From positions 314,648-378,647 of the forward strand of contig CAJJDP010000021.1 in the NCBI GenBank assembly GCA_905182995.1: 64,000 nucleotides of DNA, read 5' to 3'. Shown here in pieces: positions 25,914-36,620 of this stretch (position 1 is its first letter; every line of letters begins with the position of its first letter). The notes below the pieces were generated by a model. It searched no databases. It was not told the DNA's origin and worked only from the letters and a program-made list of their open reading frames with translations. A program made the position numbers and the translations under genes. Origin of the DNA: Paramecium octaurelia (Eukaryota > Ciliophora > Oligohymenophorea > Peniculida > Parameciidae).

Positions 25914-28294
25914 ATGATTAGTTTTCTGTTGTTTTGTATTGCCAATGCCATAGATGTTAGTATTTCAAATATGGATAGTGCTATAATAGATATCGTCTGG
26001 TGTGGTGCTCATAATAAGTCAAATGACAATGTACTCAATCGATCTCTAATTTATCTAGATCTTAGTTATGAGTTCAAAAGGAACAATCTATTTAAGCCAA
26101 GATAACGGAGATGATTGGTAGAAATTGGCAGAAGTATTCCATAGAAAAGGATTGCTTGTATTATAAGATGAAAATGAAAAAGTAGGAGTAGTAAATAAAA
26201 TATAAAAAAGTCCCATAGACCCACAATTAATAATATTCCTAGGAACAGAATTTGTTAATTGGATATCTCCTGATTGTGGACAAACTATAAATGCAATTTA
26301 TACAGGCAGATAAATGAGGGAATTTCAATTTCATCCTTCACGTAAAGATTGGATATTGGCATCTTCATGGTCAAAATGTTAAATGAAATAAAAAGATTGC
26401 TTTGTAACTAAGGACCTTATGGTTAGTAAAGATATGGGTTTAAATTGGGAAGTTATTGCTAAATATGTAAATTAATATACTTGGGGATTTAAAAGCCCTA
26501 ATAATGATGTAATCCCAGAGTAAAGAATAATGATCACTTTGGAGCCAAATGGAAAAGGACACTAGTAATTATCGGGTTGGAACATGAAGACTCATTTATT
26601 TTATAGTGATGATTTTATGAAAACGAAAACGATGTTAGTAAATTAAGGCAATAAATTTCAATTAACCCCTAATCATATATTTGTAGCTTAAGTTATGAAT
26701 TCTTCAAATTAAGAGGTAACATTACTTGTATCAGAATCTGATCAATATGAATACAATTTCAGATATGTCCAAATGCCAGACATACTTAAAGATCATAGTT
26801 ACACTATAGTTGATTCCTAATATGGAGCCTTTATCAACATTAATCATCTAAAACCCAGTTCGATCATGGGTACAACTTACATATCAGATTCGACTGCTTC
26901 TAGATATAGAATCTCATTAAATTACACAGTGAGAACTGAAGAAGGGTAATGCGATTTTGAGAGAGTCTTGGGTTTGGAGGGAATTTATATTGCAAATGTT
27001 TATGCATCAGAGTAAGCAGAGCTATATTAATCTGAAATTGACGAGGACTCTCCAAGAATCAAAGAAAGTGATTTAAGTAAGTTCAAATAAACTAAAATTA
27101 CTTTTGATAAAGGAAGTAGATGGTAACCATTGACACCACCTTAAGTTGATTCGGAAGGTAAAAAATTGTAATGTGATTCTAAATCTTGTTCTTTACATTT
27201 GCATTCAGTTTCTACAAAAATGTAATTCGGTCCATTTTATTCAACTAAAAATTCAATTGGTTTGATTTTAGGGACAGGAAACATTGGAAAATATTTAAGT
27301 TATAGACCTGATCAAGTGAATACTTACATGTCACGGGATGGGGGGTTAACATGGTTTGAAATAGCCAAGGGATCTCACATTTATGAAATTGGGGATCACG
27401 GAGGTGTTATAGTATTAGCAAGTGATCAATAAGCTACAAAAGTGCTGAAGTATTCATGGAATGAAGGATTGACTTGGGAAGTTTTTTAATTTAGCGAGCA
27501 CCCAATTGAAATTACCAATATCATAACTGAACCCTCTAATATTGGTACTAGATTTATCATTTATGGCACTTCAGATTTATTCATAAATGAAGAAAATATT
27601 GAATAAGGTAATATTGTTAAAATTGATTTTTCTTAAATTCATGGTAGAGAATGCATAGGAGAAGACTCACCATCAAGTGAGAATAGTGATTATGAGTTAT
27701 GGTCACCTACAGGTAAGATTAATCCAGATTGTTTAATGGGAATGAGAGTAGAATACGTAAGAAGAAAGAGGGATGCTAAATGTTTTAATGGAGAAGATTT
27801 ACAAAGGTAACGCTCAATTCAATATTGTTAATGTACTGAAGAAGATTGGGAATGTGATCTCAATTTCCATAGAGAAAACTCTGATCCAAATGCAAAATGT
27901 ATTCCATATGAACTTTATGAATAAAATTTTGAGGCTCCTGAAAATTGTGAAGACTATTATGAGGTTACTAGGGGTTATCGTAGAGTAGCAGGTAACAAAT
28001 GTTAAGGTGGGGTTGAATATAATCCGGTCAGACTATTATGTCCTGGATTCAAATTTTGGAAATTCAGAAATGTAATTCAATATCATTATTTAGATTTGGG
28101 ACTTTATGTTAATATGTATTTTTGCTGCTATCATATATTTTATATATAAGAATAGGCATCATTTCTCTAAGAGAAAGGATCATACAAAGGAATAATAGTA
28201 ATCAGCAAGAGCATATGGATAAAAAATGGTTGAAAGGGGACTTGGATATAGGGAGTTTGATGAGGATTTAATTGAAGAGAATCAAAATGTGTGA
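25914..28294 (+). CDS. Sortilin (VPS10-domain sorting receptor)
   Basis: A 776-aa type I membrane receptor. A signal peptide (MISFLLFCIANA) leads into the ten-bladed VPS10 propeller, with Asp-box turns such as SQDNGDDWQKL, SKDMGLNWEVI and SRDGGLTWFEI. The Cys-rich 10CC module follows (CIGEDSP...DCLMGMR, YCQCTEEDWECD, CPGF), then one membrane span (DFMLICIFAAIIYFIY) and a cytosolic tail ending FDEDLIEENQNV, an acidic cluster like those that bind trafficking adaptors. Introns 26031-26058 (28 nt) and 28072-28093 (22 nt). Ciliate sortilins deliver cargo to lysosome-related secretory organelles, as shown for Tetrahymena mucocysts; a trichocyst role here is inference. Confidence 0.95.
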
Positions 28295-28460
28295 ATATAT
28301 ATCATTCTATCAGAAATATTGTTATTATATAATTCATATATAAACTCGTTTTAAATTAATTGTCAATTTAATTATTATGTTATTTTTATATATAATTCAA
28401 CTCAAATATTAATAATTAATTGTTAAATATAAAATTATAATTCAAAATTCAAAGGACAAC

Positions 28461-30566
28461 ATGAACGAAAATGAAAATATCCTCCTTTCTGATAACAGTT
28501 TCAATTAATAAAAGTTTTGTATTACCCCATCAAAACCTGAAAGGAAAATAAAAGAAAACTACATTTTACAAACTCCTATAACTCCTAATGTACAAAGAAC
28601 TTTATTCACTAATCATAAAAATCTGTCTGCTTCAAAGTTTATTATTGACGAATAATTGGTTGATTAGTAAATCTCTTAAATTGAAGTTGATTAAGCGGTC
28701 GATTTGATCTAAGAAATTTGCTTAAGATTTAATCTCACTTTTTCAAAATTTTCTATTGTTTCTTAAGATGTAATTAGACTCATCTATTTATTTAAAGAAA
28801 TTAAAATGATTTGCACATATCCTATTGAAAAATTATACGATTTTTTAAATGTAGTTTAAATGAGATACCCAAACTCAATAAGTTTAGTAGTTTCATCATA
28901 GAAATTACCAAGCTTGTTATAAATCAATGACATATTCGAATTGAGATAGATAAAATAAGGTTTAGTGAACATTACATATCTATAATTATATCGTCGAGAT
29001 TCAGATACAATAATGTAAATTTTAAGAAGTCTAAATGTGAAGCAAGCATTCTACTTTGACGATGTTGAATAATGTCGATATTTACTCTCTGATAATATTA
29101 AATAACATATAGTCTGCAACAGAGGAGTATTGCCTGCTACAAACATACAAGAATTAAGAAACTACCTCTCGATATAAACATCCTACATAGGGCCTACTTT
29201 AGACATTGGCCATATTTAAAGTGAATACAAACCAAATTACTAATTAAATAAAGTTATTTTTATGGATTCTGAAAGTTTTTCAAGAATGCTTACTAGATTA
29301 GAAGAATAAAATTTATAAAGTGTTGCTTTGAAATTTTCAAACAATAAAAACATCACAGCTTTCGAAGATTTCTGCATTAACAATCAGATCACTTGTAAAT
29401 ATCAAGCTATTTCTTCTTCTGCAGAATTGAAAACTTAATATGAAGTGTTAGTTCATGTAGATTAAGTTAACAGTTTGTAGGCTTATTTGAATGATTGTGC
29501 ATTTTTGAACAAAGATTGCATAAGCATAGTTTATTTATCCAAAGAATAATATTTGCTAAAAAGGAAGTCTTTGTTCTTTCAATAAACAAGTTTAGAATTA
29601 TTGGAAGCAATATATAATTAATTATGTACAAATTAAAATAAGGTCAATTTGAATCAGATTAAATAGTCATTTATGATTGATAATCCTATGAAATTAATGA
29701 ATATGTTAGAAAAACATCAATTAATTCAAATAGATACAGTGATACCATTGAAATGTTCAGTATCTATTGATACAATGGCAGACACAAACTCAGAGTACAT
29801 CAATTAATTAATAAAATACATTAAATTGCATAGTAGAAGAATAATATCCTTAAGAAAAGATGTCAGCACTATAAAGCATTTTGAAATAGATCTGGAAGAT
29901 GTATCGAAATTCATGAATAAGCCGATAATTGAATTGTGTATTTAGATTGAATCAAAAAGCAAGGTATTTTTAGAACCTGAATTTTATGATTTTTTGATAA
30001 ATTACTAGATTACTGATCATTAATTACATTTTTCAAATAATAATAAAATGAAGAATTAATTGTTTTAATGTGCATAGGATATAACTAAGATTAAATAATA
30101 GCAAATCTAAGAATTAGACATTTGGTTTTGTCTTGGTTAAATGTTAAAAATATCATCATTGTCTAAATGTGTGAATTACTATTCAAATTAATAAAAGTTT
30201 GCTGAAATTGTTGATAAATATTTTACAGCTGAAAATAAATTAACAGTAGGTGAACTATTTCAACATAATCATATAAAGTATATGCCAATCAAAACTATTG
30301 AAGGCTTGAGAGAAAAAACAAAAATAATTACAGACATCAGAAAAATCTATCAAACCATTTAAAAAGAGAATGACAGAGACATTTAACATAAAATACCTAT
30401 AAATAGGAGAGTACATTACGAATTGATGAAACAGTATCTATCATATGATTTGGATCAACTCTCAGATTTAGTTAATTACTACATTGATTAATAGAATAAA
30501 CAAACGTAGAGATATAGAGTAAAGGGATGGTTATTAGATTTACCAATTAAAAAAGTGAAGTATTGA
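28461..30566 (+). CDS. Large single-exon hypothetical protein
   Basis: A 701-aa uninterrupted frame without intron, starting MNENENILLSDNSFNQQK. A short disordered N-terminus is followed by a well-ordered mixed alpha/beta protein (VDLIQEICLRFNLTFSKFSI, IMQILRSLNVKQAFYFDDVE, YIGPTLDIGHIQSEYKPNY, ELLEAIYNQLCTNQNKVNL) and a basic end (YRVKGWLLDLPIKKVKY). No signal peptide or membrane span. No family recognised. The intron-free structure is unusual for its length in this window. Confidence 0.9.
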
Positions 30567-30609
30567 TGATATAATCATTATTTCTTTTATATATATATAT
30601 ATTTTAATA

Positions 30610-30942
30610 ATGTCAAAGAATGTTAAACAGTTACTTTAAGATCCAAATTACACAGTGCCCCTTGAAGTAATCAAAAGAGAACTCAGTAAAATACCTGGAG
30701 GGGATGATGTATAAAATTAGATTTGAATTTAGAAATATAAAGAGATTCAATAAACATTATTGCCTTTGTTAATGGATGGAATAGAGGAATTATCAAAGGA
30801 ATTGGAGACAATGATACAGAATCCGGAAAAGATTGATCCTGAAGAAAGAGAACGCTTTAATCCTTGCATTTATTTGGGGTATGTCAAGTTAATTATGTTT
30901 TATAGATAATATTTAATGAGAAACAATCCAAAGTAGTATTGA
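30610..30942 (+). CDS. Small protein ending in a DPY-30/RII-alpha-like motif
   Basis: A 93-aa product in three exons, introns 30709-30732 (24 nt) and 30879-30905 (27 nt), both GTA...TAG. The first two thirds are helical (IQQTLLPLLMDGIEELSKEL). The end RFNPCIYLGQYLMRNNPKQY follows the DPY-30 pattern NPxxxLAxxLxxNNP, a dimerisation motif that docks amphipathic helices of AKAP-type partners in chromatin complexes and axonemes. The match is short, so the role is inferred. Confidence 0.8.
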
Positions 30943-30979
30943 TTAAATAATAATATATTAATTAAATATTTAATTTTAT

Positions 30980-31208
30980 ATGATTAGAAGAATCTTTTGG
31001 AATGTAAAGAATTCATTTTTTGGAGCAGGAATGCTTATTTTGATTCCAGTACAATTCATGTATTTCCCAGTTTTACTAGGAGTCCCAACATATGCTGCAA
31101 CTGTATTGTAATCAGGTAATAATTAATCTTAAAATAGGCTTAACATATTATGACGAATATGATGGAGATGTCAATGAAGGAAATTATTATAAAACCAAGA
31201 GTGCATGA
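30980..31208 (+). CDS. Small single-span membrane protein
   Basis: 68 aa: MIRRIFWNVKNSFFGAGMLI begins a hydrophobic segment running to about residue 45 (LIPVQFMYFPVLLGVPTYAA), followed by an acidic/aromatic tail (YYDEYDGDVNEGNYYKTKSA). A 22-nt intron at 31116-31137. The short basic N-terminus and one span would suit an organelle inner-membrane subunit, but no family is recognised. Confidence 0.75.
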
Positions 31209-31454
31209 TCATTATAAATCAAATAAATTATTCAAGCATTATTTACATCATTTATGTAATTGTTTTCTTATAGACATTCTAAATCAATCATTCATTTTTG
31301 TAAGTAATCAATTCGCGATTTATCCATATTAAACAAATCCCTCAGTAAATAATGTTACATGAATAAATGTCCTGTTCATTAAAGATTGATATAAAATTAT
31401 TGCTCAAACACTAAAATAACATTTTTAATATATAATATATAATTGTAGATTGTT

Positions 31455-32252
31455 ATGATTCATTTGTAAACCTTGTTAGATGTGTTTTTAAGCACTTTCC
31501 CTATATTCTATTATAAGGTAATAAGTTCTTATAAATATGCACTACTTAATTAAGTAGCTTCTGCTTACTAAACATCTTGGAGATGGTTTGAAATTCTGAT
31601 TATTTCTGCAAGTGTTGCTCTTTCTGTTACTGCCTTATTTCTTTTCATATCAAGTAAATCTGACATAGGCTTGGATGAAGAGTATTATTCTTTTTTAGAG
31701 GATTAAACTTTGACCTTTTCCTTATTTATTGCAGAACCAAATGCACTTTGATAATTATTCTTTATTTAAATATCATCCAATGGATGATACTATTTCTGAC
31801 TCGGAGAATAAATTGCTCTAGTTAAACCCATTTTAATAGGAGATTCTTATTTTGGAAATTTATTATCCATCAGATTTTTTAGATGGGTGGCAGATTATCT
31901 ATGCGATAAGGGTTAATTAGAATTCTTTTCTTCTTGATTCTTAAAATTATAAAGTAATTCGCTTTTTTATATAAACTTCTGATTCTCAAATCCCTAGACT
32001 TTCGAATAAACCTTATCTCTAATGCCCTTTTTAACATCATTCCAATTTTATGAATCACTACTGCTCACTGGAATAGTAAATTGGGATGGTGAGTTTTATA
32101 GCTAATGTTTATGTATACTTTTACAGTTGTTTAAGAATATTTCATTTACAGTTAAAAAATATTTTTTATTATATTTAATAATTTTAAATTCTTCATCGTT
32201 TTTCAAAATTATCCAATATAATAATTGTGATAAAATTGACTTATCATAATGA
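31455..32252 (+). pseudogene. TMEM231-like membrane protein, probably decayed
   Basis: The ATG at 31455 opens IHLQTLLDVFLSTFPIFYYK and a strong span WRWFEILIISASVALSVTAL, then LDEEYYSFLEDQTLTFSLFI, EILILEIYYPSDFLDGWQII and, in another phase, TLSLMPFLTSFQFYESLLL + TGIVNWDGEF. The order (N-terminal span, beta-rich lumenal part, then a G-x-V-x-x-D-G turn) resembles TMEM231 of the ciliary transition zone. The phases join only with one frame change near 31745 and a 44-nt GTA...TAG gap near 31952-31995. The expected C-terminal half and second span are not found in the following 400 bases. A tentative call. Confidence 0.4.
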
Positions 32253-32632
32253 TGGTTACTTTTAATTATGAAACCATTCACTCATCATTGAGTATTATTA
32301 TAACATTAAATGTTAATAATTAAAATTAGAATAAAACCATAGATTTTTAATAATTTTATATAAGTAATTGAGGAATTACAAAAAATGCTTGTACTTCTAG
32401 AATTATAAATATTTATAATGCTACTTTTGATATATACTTGATCACCTCTTGTTTAGTGAGTAGATTTTAGTCTTAATTCAAGAAGTACTATTTTTGGGAG
32501 TGTTTAAAGAGCTTTGAAAATGGGTTGTAATTATTTTATTAGATTTTATAAAATTGTTATCTAATATTTGGATAGTTAATCTTTTTACATTTGAGTAGTG
32601 ATATTTGGAATATAAAAAGTTAAAGATAATTA
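32253..32632. other. AT-rich spacer
   Basis: About 380 bases with no supported gene. Short open stretches exist because only TGA stops in this code, but none shows coding character. Confidence 0.5.
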
Positions 32633-33421
32633 ATGCAGGAGGAATAATCTAAAAAAGTCGATCCTATGGAAGCATTCAGAAAAAAAGAAGATTATAGAGA
32701 GGCATGTCAGAAATTAGATGGTTTGCACTCCTAAAATAAGGAGAATGATGAAACTAAATATTTGATGCTATTCAAGAAATAAGAAACATCCAGAAAGGAT
32801 TTGTGTGTAATAATAAGAGTATATAATGGAAATATGTTATGGATGTAAAAAATTGATAGAGCAGCATTAGATGAAATGATTTTAAAAACAGACATCAAAG
32901 GAACCTATTCATCCTTTTGTGAATTAATCAGATTTGCAATTAGTGAAAATTCATATGATTTTGTCCAATTCGAAGCCCAATTAGATATCGTTCTATACTT
33001 CTCGCTTCAAAGGCACGTTTAACTAAAAGGATAAATACCATTAGATTAAGGATTGCCAATAACAAATGATGAAGACACTAGAAAAATACAATTTTAATTT
33101 GTTTGTGATTTAGTCGATGTCTTAAAAGCTACTCAGTTATAATTTACAAAAGAAATTGAAGTCAATACAATTAGAAAGAAAAAAAATGAATAAATGATAG
33201 ATGTTGAATAACCACCTCTCCAAAAGCCTCCTCCTCCACCTAAGAAAAACTTACTTACTATAGGCTAAGAGATTTTGACCACTCCAGAAGTAATATTACC
33301 AAGAAAAGGTCCTTATGGAATACCCTTTTATGGGAACCAATACGTATAATTTCCTTCAAATGCAGATTTAGTCAATCCAAATAAAAAAAAGAGAAAAACA
33401 AATGGGGGAAAAATTGATTGA
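32633..33421 (+). CDS. Candidate PAXX/XRCC4-superfamily protein
   Basis: A 262-aa intron-less frame. Residues about 40-130 form a beta-rich head (LCVIIRVYNGNMLWMQKI, FCELIRFAI, FVQFEAQLDIVLYFSLQRHV), then a helix (FQFVCDLVDVLKATQLQFTK), a Pro-rich linker and the C-terminus LVNPNKKKRKTNGGKID. A small head, one coiled helix and a C-terminal LxNP-KRK-GG tail is the architecture of PAXX-like end-joining factors, whose tail contacts Ku. The tail match is the best evidence; the head is only compatible in shape. Function moderately uncertain; coding status is not. Confidence 0.72.
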
Positions 33422-34381
33422 AATTTAATATATATATATTTACGCATAATTATAATTATTACAAAATATGATCAATTAAAAATACTTTAATTAATTTAGA
33501 AAAGACTTAAATCGAATTATCAAAAATTGTAGTAATTATGGTACTCTTTTATGATATTAATACTTATTATGAGAATAAGAATATGAAATAAATTTTCGTT
33601 AGTTAAAATATTTTTATTCAAAGAATATATCAATCGTTATGCATATGATTAGGTCATACTAAAAATAGAAACATTAATGAAAGATACATATTATTGAGAA
33701 ATTAATAATTAAACTTTTATAACATCATTAATATATAGTTATTTAAAAATAGGAATTAATATTCAATATAACAAATCATCTAGGATTCATATAAATTAAC
33801 TTCATACTTATAATGAATGTACTTATATAACTAAATATTCATTAAAATTTATTGTATATTGATATTAACTATGATTAATTTTATTATTTTTAATTACTAT
33901 TCTTAAGGCTTTTTCTCTAATTCAATGTAGAATAAGATTTTTTTAAGGTTCTTTCAAGTTATAGAGTAAAATATAATGAATACTTGTCATGTTTATTAAA
34001 GTAAAATGACAAAATTGCTATAATATAAACTATAATATCTATGTAGAAATACACATAGATTGTATTATTATTATAAATTATCTATATTTTCTAACAAGAT
34101 TGTTTGGATAACAGATAATTGCTAATATCAATTGTTTTTCTAAGAAATAATGAATATGTGTATAAATATTGGTACGAATATATAGGTTTCAGTGAGTCAA
34201 ATTCAATAAAACTACTGTTAGGACTAAGATAATTTGGATTGCAATCATAGCTATTACATAGGGCTTAGTTGTTGCTAAAAGCGGATAATGATCATCGTCT
34301 GTCATAGAGATTTTTTATTTATATTAATTGATTATTAAGCCCCTTACCCGTTTTTATGGAAATATTATTAATTTTATTGAC
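33422..34381. other. AT-rich intergenic region upstream of a trichocyst gene
   Basis: Nearly 1 kb of extreme AT content, the second longest gene-poor stretch here. No frame with coding character, no recognisable RNA gene and no clear repeat beyond short AT runs. It precedes a gene expected to be strongly expressed, so it may hold its promoter. Confidence 0.6.
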
Positions 34382-35606
34382 ATGAATAAGTTCATAACCA
34401 TTGCTTTGATTGCCTTAGTAAGTGTTTAAGCCTTGGATATCGATTTCGCTCTCCTCTTGCAGGTATGAATTATGAATAGATTAAAAGACAGGATCACAAT
34501 CAAATGATGCTGTTTAAGCCGTCTATGATTTATTGAATGATTTGAAAACCAGCAACATTGAAGCTCAAGGTGTTGCAGATGAAAAGAACATTTCAGATGA
34601 AGAAATTGGATAAGCAAGAATTGCTGCTCTTTCCAAAGTTAATGAATTAAATCAAAAAGCTTGGGCAAGTGCTAAGGCCAGAAGAGAACAAATTGGTGTT
34701 GAATACAGAGTACTTTGATTTAATAAATTTCAGGAAGCAACAGACTACATTGCATGGGCAACATAAAGATTAGCTGATATTGATAGAAGAGAAGTTGAAC
34801 TTGAAGAATTGAGATGTTTCTCAAATGGATTGTTCGTCAGAGCTATCAAATAACATAATGATGCTTTGGGAGTCATCAAAATATTGAAGAATGATTTAAG
34901 GTATGATTGATATAATAACATCTAGCGGTTATTTAACAGGAGCACCATCATCAATGGTTGAATTGAAGGTTGAGAATGTTGCTGACAAATTAAAATAATA
35001 CAGTCAATTGTTCAATCAAGATGCCATGTCCAAATTTGCTCAATTAGCTGCTGAATAAGCTTCTGGAAATGCTGAATTACACGCATTAGGAGAATCTGAT
35101 GCTTCCACTAGTGGAGATAGACAACCAGGAGTTAACGTTGGATAACTAGTTTATAACGCTTTGAGTGACTTAGAAGATCAATTAAGATCTGCTCTTGCTG
35201 CCTTAGAACAAAATGAAATTGCTGGATATTATCAATTGGCTGATTGGTTGGCTGACTCTGAAGCTGAAAAGGTTCACCTTTAAGACGAAATCCAAAGAAA
35301 AACTTAACTCCAAGATAAGTTGGTTGTGGTAATGCTTTTCCTCTATAATTTTTTAGTAAGAATAAGCTGCTCTTGCTGTCTAAGCCAAGGCCAATTCAGT
35401 CTTAAAAGATTCATAGAATGCTATCAATGCTGCTACCGCCAGTCTATAAGAATTGAGAGATCTTTATGAAACTGAACTCAATAGAAGAAATGGTAATTAA
35501 TAATTTCATTATTTTAGAGGAAAATGCTATTATTGATGAAGTCATTCACATCTTCAAATAGTAAGTTTTAGAAATGGCTAACTAAACCTCCTATGGCAAA
35601 AAGTGA
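34382..35606 (+). CDS. Trichocyst matrix protein (TMP family)
   Basis: About 364 aa. TMP precursors are cleaved and crystallise in trichocysts, the exocytotic organelles of Paramecium. A signal peptide (MNKFITIALIALVSVQALD) precedes an Ala/Gln/Glu/Leu-rich helical protein with the typical duplicated four-helix feel (AVYDLLNDLKTSNIEAQGVA, LYETELNRR, EVIHIFKQQVLEM). Introns: 34463-34491 (29 nt, CAG end), 34710-34733 (24 nt, CAG), 34901-34925 (25 nt), 35329-35356 (28 nt), 35493-35517 (25 nt). The first junction (Q/GSQSNDAV) is one base out of phase. Codons are richer in GC-ending synonyms than those of neighbours. Confidence 0.92.
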
Positions 35607-35724
35607 TTATGACATATAAAAATTATCAATTTAAACTGAAACAATTAGTCTCATCTTTTATATTAATAAATAATTATAGAAAAACAAACTTAAAAAATGG
35701 TTTGTAAATATTTTTAATGGTTTT

Positions 35725-36579
35725 TCACTTAGGTGATCCCCAAGAAATTGGTTGAACCTACTCAGTTGTTGCTTCAACCTTCCATTCATTATTGTTACTA
35801 CTTGATTTCCAATCATTGTTTCCACTAGTTTTCCATTCATTATTTCCACTTGATTTCCATTCATTATTATTTCCACTAGTTTTCCAATCATTGTTATTTC
35901 CACTGGTCTTCCAGTCATTATTATTATTAGCACCTGACTTCCATTCATTGTTATTTCCACCAATCCTCCAATCATTATTATTACTACTTGACTTCCAGTC
36001 ATTATTGTTCCCATTTCCTTGCTTATTATTCCAGTCCCCATTAGGATTACCTCCTCCATTCTTCTTGCCATCCTAATTCTATTTCCAATTATCTCCTCTT
36101 TAAAAGTTTCCTTTTCTACCATCTTTATTTTCCCAAGGTTTACTTCTATCATTGCCTCCATTTCTATCAAATCCACCTCTTCCATTTTCTTTATTGCCAT
36201 AATCATTCCGTTAATTATCATTCCAACCCCCTTCTGTATTTCTCTTTTTAAATTTGTTATTTTGAAAATTATTATTTGACTCAAATTTTTAGTTGTAATT
36301 ATTGTTTGGTTTATCATACTTTCCTGAATTCCAATCAATCTTCCCTTCAGGTTCCTTTTGCTTATTCTCAACGTTATTAAGAATAGCCTTCAGAATGTCT
36401 GTTATACTCTTGTTCTCAGATTCTTTGGCAAACTCATCTAAAATATCCAGCAAGGTTATTTTCTACAAACTTGCAAATAGCTTATCAGTTTAGAACTTTT
36501 GGTTTCCAGTTTTGTTCTTATCATCTTGTTATGACTCTGAAGGATAGGTTTTCTTTTTTATTGGCAACTAGTTTTCCAT
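35725..36579 (-). CDS. Asn/Gly/Trp-repeat protein, W-motif (GW-like) array
   Basis: A 284-aa single-exon protein. Residues 1-95 include a helical patch (LFASLQKITLLDILDEFAKE, ITDILKAILNNVENK). The rest is Asn/Gly/Lys-rich with evenly spaced tryptophans: GGWNDN, KPWENK, DNWKQN, GDWNNK, then a tandem array of NN[DE]W[KR]xS units. Spaced tryptophans in a disordered Gly/Asn background are the hallmark of Argonaute-binding GW/WG proteins; ciliates use such proteins (Paramecium Nowa1/2, Tetrahymena Wag1) in small-RNA-guided DNA elimination. There is no sequence proof that it binds Argonaute. Confidence 0.9.
35779..36036 (-). repeat. Tandem NN[DE]WKxS repeat array (about 10 units, 21-30 nt each)
   Basis: In protein sense the units read NDWKSSSNN, NDWRIGGNN, NEWKSGANNN, NDWKTSGNN, NDWKTSGNN, NEWKSSGN, NEWKTSGN, NDWKSSSNN, NEWKVE. 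The TGG codon recurs every 21-30 bases, visible as CCA on the plus strand. Near-identical adjacent units suggest expansion by slippage or unequal exchange. Confidence 0.9.
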
Positions 36580-36620
36580 TTAAAAATAAATACTTTAAAT
36601 TTAGTTAAATTAAATAATAA

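Noticed and set aside
35658-36371. Long minus-strand frame rich in Met/Ile/Gly over the W-repeat gene
   Set aside because: It is another phase of the same repeat array; the NN[DE]WK phase has a proper start, stop and protein-like composition, so this is its shadow. The plus-strand Leu/Phe frames in this area are antisense shadows too.
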